From the NCBI GenBank assembly GCA_934754975.1, contig CAKVKI010000181.1, forward strand, positions 1-5,438: a stretch of 5,438 nt of DNA, in the 5' to 3' direction. A model generated the notes under the pieces. The model did not search any database, was not told the DNA's origin, and was given only the letters and a program-made list of their open reading frames with translations. The position numbers and the translations under genes are program-made. Numbering within the stretch: position 1 is the first letter of the stretch; every line of letters starts with the position of its first letter. Of the stretch, positions 1 to 4,899 are shown in pieces. Origin of the DNA: an uncultured Alistipes sp. Lineage in GTDB: Bacteria > Bacteroidota > Bacteroidia > Bacteroidales > Rikenellaceae.

Positions 1-285
1 GCCGTAGCCGGAGCGCTCGACGTGATTCCGATGATTTTCCAGAAACTGTCGGCGCGCTCATGTCTTTCGGCGTTCTTCATCTACTTCTTCGCCGCCGTCA
101 TCGTCTTCTACAGCGACCTGCCCTACCTGCCGTGGTGGGCCGACGGCATGGCCGTCACGCTGATGCTGATGATTCCGGTGCTGTTTACCTTCTCGGGCAA
201 GGACCGCAAGGCGATCCCGGTCGTGGTGTTCAACGCCCTGCTCTTCGGATTTCTGATCGGCGTGGCGGAACGCTATTTGGCATAA
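1..285 (+). CDS. Small polytopic membrane protein, 3' part only
   Basis: The reading frame is open from the first base, and its last 94 residues are visible before a TAA stop; the true start lies outside the window. The fragment is strongly hydrophobic, with likely membrane segments at fragment residues about 20-37, 49-64 and 72-89. Short polar links separate them, including S-D-L-P-Y-L-P-W-W and S-G-K-D-R-K. The opening A-G-A-L-D-V-I-P-M-I followed by Q-K-L looks like a conserved motif of a small Bacteroidota membrane protein whose family name I cannot give. A GTG at 22 could be read as a start, but coding continues upstream of it in frame, so a partial gene is more likely. It ends just before a palindromic terminator, so it is the last gene of its transcript. 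No function is assigned. Confidence 0.8.
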   Translation, partial: AVAGALDVIPMIFQKLSARSCLSAFFIYFFAAVIVFYSDLPYLPWWADGMAVTLMLMIPVLFTFSGKDRKAIPVVVFNALLFGFLIGVAERYLA

Positions 286-293
286 AAGATACT

Positions 294-319
294 AAAAACG
301 GACATATGTCCGTTTTTTT
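294..319 (+). terminator. Perfectly palindromic intrinsic terminator
   Basis: Bases 294-305 and 306-317 are exact reverse complements, forming a 24-bp perfect palindrome with CGGACAT/ATGTCCG at its core. A run of five A precedes the core and seven T follow it. It starts 8 bases after the stop of the membrane protein gene. Because the A and T runs are symmetrical it could terminate on either strand, but no minus-strand gene points into it here, so the plus-strand role is the useful one. Confidence 0.85.
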
Positions 320-383
320 CGTATATGAGATGCAGTATCAAGCGGTTGCCTCCGTTTATATAAATGAAACAACACGGAAAACT

Positions 384-989
384 ATGAAGAAATACATCAT
401 ACTGCTCTTTATATCCGCTTTCGCGCTCGGCGCATGTGACAAGAACGACGATTATACGGTCCGGGAGTGGACCGTTGCATCCCAGCTGGGCATCTCCCAC
501 GGATTCCATACGCTGCAGCCCGTGCTGCTCGTCAAAGCCAACGACGAAACTTCGTGGCGCGCCGTATACGAAGGCATCGAGGGATTCGACTACGAACCCG
601 GGTACGAATACAAACTCCGCATCAAGGCCAAACAGCTGCCCGAACCGCCGCAGGACGCATCGTCCGTACGTTACTCGCTGCTGGAACTGATCTCGAAAAC
701 TCCGGCGCGGTCCAGCATTCCCGACAGTTACTACCCCACGTTCACGATGGAGGTGGCTCCTGCTCCCGTCATTTATTACGGAGAGCTGTATCTCAGCGTA
801 CGCTTCCCCGAAGTCGGCCTGACCGACTGGCAGCGGTGGCCGTTCCGGATCGAGGGATTCGAATACGAACAGGGCTACAGCTACAAGCTGAAAATCGGCA
901 CGTCGGTTGTTCCGGTGGATGACGACGGATACTACTCGGTACAGTATTCGGTACTCGAAATGCTGGATAAACAGCCTGCCCAGGAATAA
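384..989 (+). CDS. Lipoprotein with two DUF4377 repeats
   Basis: This encodes 201 residues. The start at 384 is chosen because it gives an immediate signal peptide: M-K-K, a hydrophobic run, then the lipobox A-L-G-A-C with the lipidated cysteine at residue 18. The open frame upstream runs through a terminator and is not coding. The residues after the cysteine (D-K-N-D-D) resemble the acidic lipoprotein export signal that sends Bacteroidota lipoproteins to the cell surface, so surface exposure is inferred. The mature protein holds two related units, about 26-108 and 118-198. Each has an I-E-G-F-[DE]-Y-E-x-G-Y-x-Y-K-L motif (65-78 and 156-169), then a polar segment and an S-V-x-Y-S-[LV]-L-E motif. 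This matches the DUF4377 pattern as I know it, a domain of unknown function found in lipoproteins. The gene has terminators on both sides and appears monocistronic. I found no clear TAnnTTTG box upstream; an AT-rich stretch at 355-364 may contribute. Confidence 0.85.
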   Translation: MKKYIILLFISAFALGACDKNDDYTVREWTVASQLGISHGFHTLQPVLLVKANDETSWRAVYEGIEGFDYEPGYEYKLRIKAKQLPEPPQDASSVRYSLLELISKTPARSSIPDSYYPTFTMEVAPAPVIYYGELYLSVRFPEVGLTDWQRWPFRIEGFEYEQGYSYKLKIGTSVVPVDDDGYYSVQYSVLEMLDKQPAQE

Positions 990-1010
990 AAGACGGCAGA
1001 GATATATAAG

Positions 1011-1047
1011 AACCGGCCCTTCTTGCGAGGGGCCGGTTTTTATTTTT
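1011..1047 (+). terminator. Intrinsic terminator after the DUF4377 gene
   Basis: A 9-bp perfect stem, AACCGGCCC at 1011-1019 pairing with GGGCCGGTT at 1030-1038, encloses a loop of about 10 bases. A T-rich tract runs through 1037-1047. It lies 21 bases after the lipoprotein stop, inside the gap shared with the convergent DUF454 gene. Read on the other strand the trailing T tract is poorer, so it may end minus-strand transcription only weakly. Confidence 0.9.
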
Positions 1048-1074
1048 CGGGCGTCGGGCGTTTTCCGTCCGGCG

Positions 1075-1440
1075 TTATTTCTTCAGCGTGGCGAACGAGA
1101 GGATATGCCATGTAACGCCGACAGCGACGGCGAGCAGTGCGGCCTGCGCCCACCACCACCCGGCGAGCAGCGCAAAAACGCAGTAAAGCATCGTACCCCA
1201 CATCAGCGTAAGCGAAATTATCTTGGCGCGAAGCGGTATGGCGCGGTTTTCGCGGAAGTTACGGACGTACTCGCCCAGACAGGGATGCGCGAGCAGCCAG
1301 CCGTAAAGCCGGGGCGAAGAGCGGACCCACAATGCGGCGGAGAGCAGCAGGAACGGCGTGGTCGGGAGCAGCGGCACGAAAATACCGACGACACCCAGCA
1401 CGAACGACAGGCAGCCCAAGGCGACGAGAAAAAATTTCAT
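1075..1440 (-). CDS. DUF454 (YbaN-like) inner membrane protein
   Basis: This encodes 121 residues, about the usual size for this family of small inner membrane proteins of unknown function, of which E. coli YbaN is a member. The N-terminal half carries the family signature: G-V-V-G-I-F-V-P-L-L-P-T-T-P-F-L-L-L at about 16-33, then S-S-P-R-L at 41-45, W-L-L at 48-50, H-P at 52-53 and the segment E-N-R-A-I-P at 64-69. Membrane segments are likely at about 4-24, 26-39, 73-90 and 93-113. The ATG at 1440 is preferred because a perfect promoter box ends four bases upstream of it, which predicts a leaderless transcript and leaves no room for a longer gene. It is convergent with the lipoprotein gene and divergent from rpiB, with no operon partner visible. 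The family call is firm; the role is unknown. Confidence 0.9.
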   Translation of the reverse strand: MKFFLVALGCLSFVLGVVGIFVPLLPTTPFLLLSAALWVRSSPRLYGWLLAHPCLGEYVRNFRENRAIPLRAKIISLTLMWGTMLYCVFALLAGWWWAQAALLAVAVGVTWHILSFATLKK

Positions 1441-1444
1441 GGGG

Positions 1445-1452
1445 CAAAAATA
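1445..1452 (-). promoter_or_regulatory. Bacteroidota -7 box for the DUF454 gene
   Basis: On the minus strand this reads TATTTTTG, a perfect match to TAnnTTTG. It is followed by CCCC and then the ATG at 1440. With a start point about four or five bases beyond the box, transcription would begin at or next to the A of the start codon. I see no clear -33 TTTG at the usual distance. Confidence 0.7.
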
Positions 1453-1496
1453 GCATAAATTCGGAACCCGGGAGTAGAGCGACCGTTATTTTTCCT

Positions 1497-1504
1497 TATC
1501 TTTG
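1497..1504 (+). promoter_or_regulatory. Bacteroidota -7 box for rpiB
   Basis: The sequence TATCTTTG is a perfect TAnnTTTG match, 37 bases before the rpiB ATG. Transcription would start near 1509 and leave an A-rich leader of about 33 bases with no Shine-Dalgarno sequence, as is normal for Bacteroidota. No clear -33 element is visible. It lies 44 bp from the divergent DUF454 box. Confidence 0.7.
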
Positions 1505-1541
1505 TATGACAGAACCTGAAAACAACACAAAATAAAATACG

Positions 1542-1997
1542 ATGACTAAAATAGGTATCGCCAGCGATCACGCCGGCTACGAAATGAAAGAATTTCTGGT
1601 GGGCTACCTTTCGGCCATGGGTTACGATGTCCACGACTTCGGCACCGATTCCCCCGAGAGCGTCGATTACGCCGATTATGCACACCCGCTGGCCGAAGCG
1701 GTCGAGAAGGGCGAATTCGAACGCGGAATCGCCCTCTGCGGTTCGGGCGAGGGCATGACCATGACCCTCAACAAGCATCAGGGCATCCGTGCCGGACTGG
1801 CATGGGAGCCGGAGATAGCGTCGCTCATCCGCCGCCACAACAACGCCAACATCATCGTTTTCCCGGCCCGGTTCATCACCAACGACGAGGCCGTGGCGAT
1901 GCTCGACGCTTACTTCGCGGCGCAGTTCGAAGGCGGACGCCACCAGCACCGCATCGAGAAGATGGCCGTTCCCTGCGGCGGTGCGGCCGAAAAATAG
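1542..1997 (+). CDS. rpiB: Ribose-5-phosphate isomerase B
   Basis: RpiB interconverts ribose 5-phosphate and ribulose 5-phosphate in the non-oxidative pentose phosphate pathway, in the cytoplasm. The protein is 151 residues, normal for the RpiB/LacAB family. The N-terminal I-A-S-D-H-A-G-Y carries Asp9 and His10, which bind the sugar. The loop A-L-C-G-S-G-E-G-M places the catalytic base at Cys66 and the anion-hole glycines at 67-71. His99, in R-R-H-N-N-A-N, matches the E. coli ring-opening histidine. Ser68 replaces the Thr found in E. coli, a conservative change. N-I-I-V-F-P-A-R-F at 103-111 is also typical of the family. The ATG at 1542 opens directly into the conserved N-terminus. It has its own promoter box and a strong terminator. 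Some relatives isomerise other sugar phosphates such as allose or galactose 6-phosphate; Cys66 and His99 favour ribose 5-phosphate, but substrate range is not proven by sequence. Confidence 0.95.
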   Translation: MTKIGIASDHAGYEMKEFLVGYLSAMGYDVHDFGTDSPESVDYADYAHPLAEAVEKGEFERGIALCGSGEGMTMTLNKHQGIRAGLAWEPEIASLIRRHNNANIIVFPARFITNDEAVAMLDAYFAAQFEGGRHQHRIEKMAVPCGGAAEK

Positions 1998-2006
1998 ACA
2001 AGCATG

Positions 2007-2038
2007 CGGGCGCGGAGTCTTCCGCGCCCGTTTCTTTT
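2007..2038 (+). terminator. Intrinsic terminator after rpiB
   Basis: A 10-bp perfect GC-rich stem (CGGGCGCGGA at 2007-2016 pairing with 2021-2030) closes on the tetraloop GTCT. The tract TTTCTTTT follows at 2031-2038. It begins 9 bases after the rpiB stop and 84 bases before the first DUF3667 start. Confidence 0.88.
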
Positions 2039-2090
2039 CCCGTGCGGCCCGGAAATCCGCCCGCGGGACCCACCAAACCGAACCCGACAC

Positions 2091-2882
2091 ATGAAGAAAA
2101 CCGCATGCCCCAACTGCGGCCGAACGATCGACAGTCCCTACTGTCCGCGCTGCGGACAGCGCTACGGCCAGACGCGCCTTTCGTGGGCCGCACTCTGGGA
2201 AGGCACGATGTCCACGCTCCTGGGCGAGGGATTCGACGGTGAAAAAGGCGCCACCGAACGCTACGGAATGTTGGGCACCCTTTGGCAGACGATCCGCCGC
2301 CCCGTCCGGACCGTCACCGAATTTCTCGCGGGCCGCCGCCGCAAATACTTCAACCCGATCGCACTGCTGTTGCTGCTGTCGGGATTCTGCGCACTCTTCA
2401 ACTCACTGTTCGGCATCCGATATTTCGATTTTGCGCTGACTCCCGACGGCGGAGAAGGCGTCCGGCTGCTCGAATACCTGAAAGCCGCGAACGACTATGC
2501 CAACGCCCATCCGGCGACCTATCTGCTGCTGGGCATTCCGTTCACGTCGCTCGCCTGCAAATGGATATTCCGGCCCCGGAAACTGCGCTACATCGAATAC
2601 CTCTACATCAGCATCTTTACGGCGAACCTGTCGGTCATCGTCCTGTTTTTCACCTCGTTCATTCCCCTCGGCCTGACTTCCTTCACCAAATCGCTGCTAG
2701 ATTCGCTGCCTGTATTCTGCGTCGAAATCGCCATATACCGCCGCATTTTCGGCCGCGGCATCCTCCGTACGGCAGGCGATCTGCTGATCGTATACGGCAT
2801 AGGCACGGTGCTGATGAGCCTGCTCACGGCGGCAATCATATTCCTGAGCGCAATCATTTACGGCATCGCAACATCCGCATAA
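2091..2882 (+). CDS. DUF3667 zinc-ribbon membrane protein, first of pair
   Basis: This encodes 263 residues. The N-terminus is a small zinc ribbon with C-P-N-C at 6-9 and C-P-R-C-G-Q at 18-23, so Cys6, Cys9, Cys18 and Cys21 can bind one zinc ion, presumably in the cytoplasm. A segment with R-R-P-V-R-T-V-T-E-F-L at 69-79 leads into G-R-R-R-K-Y-F-N-P-I (81-90), the hallmark of the DUF3667 family. Membrane segments follow at about 88-109, 142-160, 170-192, 201-217 and 229-259. The start at 2091 is chosen because it sits five codons before the first ribbon cysteine; the frame upstream is open but runs into the rpiB terminator. It is paralogous to the next gene, only 11 bases away, so the two are probably co-transcribed. 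No TAnnTTTG box is visible in the gap after rpiB. The family has no assigned function that I know of, and none is invented here. Confidence 0.88.
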   Translation: MKKTACPNCGRTIDSPYCPRCGQRYGQTRLSWAALWEGTMSTLLGEGFDGEKGATERYGMLGTLWQTIRRPVRTVTEFLAGRRRKYFNPIALLLLLSGFCALFNSLFGIRYFDFALTPDGGEGVRLLEYLKAANDYANAHPATYLLLGIPFTSLACKWIFRPRKLRYIEYLYISIFTANLSVIVLFFTSFIPLGLTSFTKSLLDSLPVFCVEIAIYRRIFGRGILRTAGDLLIVYGIGTVLMSLLTAAIIFLSAIIYGIATSA

Positions 2883-2893
2883 CAGCATACGAT

Positions 2894-3997
2894 ATGTCAA
2901 AACACCAGATCTGCCGCAACTGCGGTCACAATGCGGAGGGCAATTACTGCCCCGCATGCGGACAGCGGACGACGACCGGCCGGCTGACATGGCCGTCGCT
3001 TGTCGAAAGCGTCTCTTCGACCTTCATCGGCGACGAGGCGTACGGCCTGCGGGGCATCAACATGCGCAAGGGCGCCGTGATGACATGGCTGGCGATCCTG
3101 TGCCAGCCTTACAAATCCATTTCGGAATACCTGGAAGGCCACCGCCGCAAATATTTCAATCCCGTGGCGATCCTGCTGATGCTCTCGACGTTCTACGCCA
3201 TCGTTTTCTCACTCGTGGGCAAGGAGTTCACGCCCACGGCCAAAGAGGGTCAGCATATGTTCCTGTGGCTGATCTGCTCCTACTACGATTACGCCAAGCT
3301 CCATCCGGCGGCCAATATGCTGCTGGCGCTGCCGTTCCTGGCCCTCGCCATGAAAACCGTATTCCGCAAAAAATCCGACCTGAAATATGTGGAATACCTC
3401 TACATCGGCATTTTCCTGTCGCTTTTCGAAATTACGCTGATGATTGCAGGGCTTCCGGCGGAACTGCTGTTTTCGTGGTACAGTGCGTTCTACATACAGA
3501 CGCTTCCCGTCTTCATATACACGGCCTTCGTATGCTGGCGGCTCTTCAAACTGTCGAAAAAAGGAGCCGTACTGCGCACACTGCTGGTCAATCTGCTGCA
3601 ATACGTCTACATATTCGTCGCCAGCCTGCTGTTGCTGATAACAGCACTCGGGGGTTACGCCCTGACAGCGCCCGAGAAGTTCAAAAAAGAGTTCAACATC
3701 GGCGTTAAAAATCCGAAGGCCGAACGGGCCGCAGAAGCCGATGAAGACACCGGAGTGCTGGAAGATATCCTGAACGGCATCATCGACGGACTCAGCGGGG
3801 ACGGGGAGACAGCCGGAACAGGAGCCGGAGAAGCGGCAAACGGGAATGAAGCAGACACAAGGGATGCAGGTGCGGAGGCTGCCCCGGCAAAAAGCATGGA
3901 GAAGGAGCCGGACAAAGCCCGTGCGAACGGCTCCGCCGGACAAAAATCCGATGCGCCGGAAAAGAGTTCGGCGGATCAGGGTAAAACGGACAGATAA
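2894..3997 (+). CDS. DUF3667 zinc-ribbon membrane protein with long hydrophilic tail
   Basis: This encodes 367 residues. The ATG at 2894 places the zinc ribbon at the N-terminus: Cys7, Cys10, Cys19 and Cys22, in C-R-N-C and C-P-A-C-G-Q. A longer open frame reaches back over the previous gene and is rejected as a shadow. The signature G-H-R-R-K-Y-F-N-P-V lies at 82-91. Membrane segments are likely at about 90-108, 139-157, 168-187, 196-216 and 230-256. It aligns along its length with its upstream neighbour: both have Y-A-x-x-H-P-A before the second membrane segment, Y-[IV]-E-Y-L-Y-I at 165-171 here, and L-P-V-F at 204-207. It differs in its C-terminus. Residues about 258-367 form a charged tail rich in Ala, Gly, Glu, Asp and Lys, with one possible amphipathic helix (G-V-L-E-D-I-L-N-G-I-I-D-G-L, 287-300). 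Cells probably make it from the same transcript as its paralogue. Function is unknown. Confidence 0.88.
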   Translation: MSKHQICRNCGHNAEGNYCPACGQRTTTGRLTWPSLVESVSSTFIGDEAYGLRGINMRKGAVMTWLAILCQPYKSISEYLEGHRRKYFNPVAILLMLSTFYAIVFSLVGKEFTPTAKEGQHMFLWLICSYYDYAKLHPAANMLLALPFLALAMKTVFRKKSDLKYVEYLYIGIFLSLFEITLMIAGLPAELLFSWYSAFYIQTLPVFIYTAFVCWRLFKLSKKGAVLRTLLVNLLQYVYIFVASLLLLITALGGYALTAPEKFKKEFNIGVKNPKAERAAEADEDTGVLEDILNGIIDGLSGDGETAGTGAGEAANGNEADTRDAGAEAAPAKSMEKEPDKARANGSAGQKSDAPEKSSADQGKTDR

Positions 3998-4053
3998 CCG
4001 GAGCCGAAAATCCCGGCAATACGAGAATCACGACAACCAACCTCCGGCAATGC

Positions 4054-4866
4054 TCAGAGCGAAAAGATAAAGGGAGTCTGCAGCCGCAGGCTCTCTGCTT
4101 TTTCAGGGCTGTTGAAAAGGCCGAAAACCGCAGAACCGCTGCCCGACATCGAAGCATAAAGGGCACCTGCGGCGAGTAAATTCCGCTTGGATGCGCGGAT
4201 GGCGGGATGCACGGCGAAGATATGCGGTTCGAAATCGTTGGTCACGACCTCCTGCCACTCCGCGACGGGACGCCGCAGGCGCTCGGCAAGCGGCACGGAG
4301 GGCACCCGGGGCCGCACGCCGGCATAGGCTTCGCGCGTCGAAACCCCTTCGTCCGGTTTCACGATCACGAGGGTCAGGCCCGCAAGATCGAGCGGAAAAG
4401 GCGACATGATCTCGCCCCGTCCGGTGCAGAACTGCGGGGAGTTGCGCACGAAGAACGGCGTATCGCTGCCCAGCTCGGCGGCGCGGGCGATCAGCTCCGC
4501 TTCGGGCAGGTGCAGGTCGAAAAGCCGGTCGAGAGCCAGCAGGACCGCCGTACCGTCGGACGAACCGCCGCCCAATCCGGCGCCGAACGGCACCCGCTTG
4601 TCGAGCCGGATGGCGACGCCGTCCACGCCGTAACGGTCGTGCATCAGCCGGAAAGCCTTGATGCAGATATTCTGTTCCGGTTCGCAGTCCACCGCCAGCC
4701 CCCCGGCGCGAAAATTCACGCCCGGCCCGGCCATGCGCACGACCTCGACTTCGTCGTAAAGCCCGCGCACGGGAAACATCACTGTTTCGAGGTCGTGATA
4801 ACCGTCCGCACGGCGGCGCAGGATATCCAGTCCCAGATTTATTTTGCAGTTTGCCCGTAAGATCAT
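4054..4866 (-). CDS. ispE: 4-diphosphocytidyl-2-C-methyl-D-erythritol kinase
   Basis: IspE uses ATP to phosphorylate the 2-hydroxyl of 4-diphosphocytidyl-2-C-methylerythritol, a step of the MEP pathway to isopentenyl diphosphate, in the cytoplasm. The 270-residue protein is a GHMP-family kinase of slightly short but normal length. A-N-C-K-I-N-L at 5-11 holds the catalytic Lys8, and D-G-Y-H-D-L-E-T-V at 21-29 is the substrate-binding motif. The ATP loop P-F-G-A-G-L-G-G-G-S-S-D-G-T-A spans 93-107, G-S-D-T-P-F-F at 133-139 supplies Asp135, and the GHMP C-terminal motif M-S-G-S-G-S-A-V-F-G is at 240-249. The frame is open 100 codons further upstream, but that part is antisense to the GSCFA gene. 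The ATG at 4866 gives the conserved N-terminus and lies four bases after a perfect promoter box. The gene converges on the DUF3667 pair with no clear terminator between them. It appears to be transcribed alone. Confidence 0.96.
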   Translation of the reverse strand: MILRANCKINLGLDILRRRADGYHDLETVMFPVRGLYDEVEVVRMAGPGVNFRAGGLAVDCEPEQNICIKAFRLMHDRYGVDGVAIRLDKRVPFGAGLGGGSSDGTAVLLALDRLFDLHLPEAELIARAAELGSDTPFFVRNSPQFCTGRGEIMSPFPLDLAGLTLVIVKPDEGVSTREAYAGVRPRVPSVPLAERLRRPVAEWQEVVTNDFEPHIFAVHPAIRASKRNLLAAGALYASMSGSGSAVFGLFNSPEKAESLRLQTPFIFSL

Positions 4867-4870
4867 ACGG

Positions 4871-4878
4871 CAAAGATA
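4871..4878 (-). promoter_or_regulatory. Bacteroidota -7 box for ispE
   Basis: The minus strand reads TATCTTTG, identical to the rpiB box, followed by CCGT and then the ispE ATG at 4866. This spacing predicts a transcript starting at or within about one base of the start codon. No recognisable -33 TTTG lies at the usual distance. Confidence 0.72.
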
Positions 4879-4887
4879 TAAAATTTG

Positions 4888-4895
4888 TACTTTTG
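4888..4895 (+). promoter_or_regulatory. Bacteroidota -7 box for the GSCFA gene
   Basis: The sequence TACTTTTG is a perfect TAnnTTTG match, followed by CGGT and then the ATG at 4900. As with ispE, the four-base spacing predicts a leaderless mRNA. Nine bases separate it from the ispE box on the other strand. Confidence 0.72.
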
Positions 4896-4899
4896 CGGT

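Noticed and set aside
346..366. AT-rich TTTATATAAA stretch upstream of the lipoprotein as a promoter
   Set aside because: It does not fit TAnnTTTG, and no TTG lies at the proper -33 distance. It might contribute to a promoter but cannot be called one.
60..383. Long upstream extension of the lipoprotein reading frame
   Set aside because: It overlaps the membrane protein gene in another frame and crosses the palindromic terminator. The signal peptide and lipobox begin at 384.
1506..1535. Nine-codon ORF (M-T-E-P-E-N-N-T-K) just after the rpiB -7 box, a possible leader peptide
   Set aside because: Its ATG lies only one base past the box, so the predicted transcript start (about 1509) falls downstream of that ATG and the ORF would not be on the mRNA with its start codon.
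2282..2893. In-frame extension upstream of the second DUF3667 gene
   Set aside because: It is rich in Arg, Pro and His, typical of a GC-rich shadow frame, lies over the first DUF3667 gene, and would put the zinc ribbon in the middle of the protein.
3209..3943. 244-residue minus-strand ORF opposite the second DUF3667 gene
   Set aside because: It is Cys-, Gln- and Arg-rich with no recognisable motif, and is fully antisense to a gene with clear family signatures.
3998..4047. Inverted repeat CCGGAG / CTCCGG between the DUF3667 pair and ispE, as a terminator
   Set aside because: The arms are only six bases, separated by 38 bases, with no T tract on either strand. I see no convincing terminator in this convergent gap.
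4207..4860. 217-residue plus-strand ORF opposite ispE
   Set aside because: It is the antisense of a clearly conserved ispE; its composition is that of a shadow frame and it shows no domain motif.
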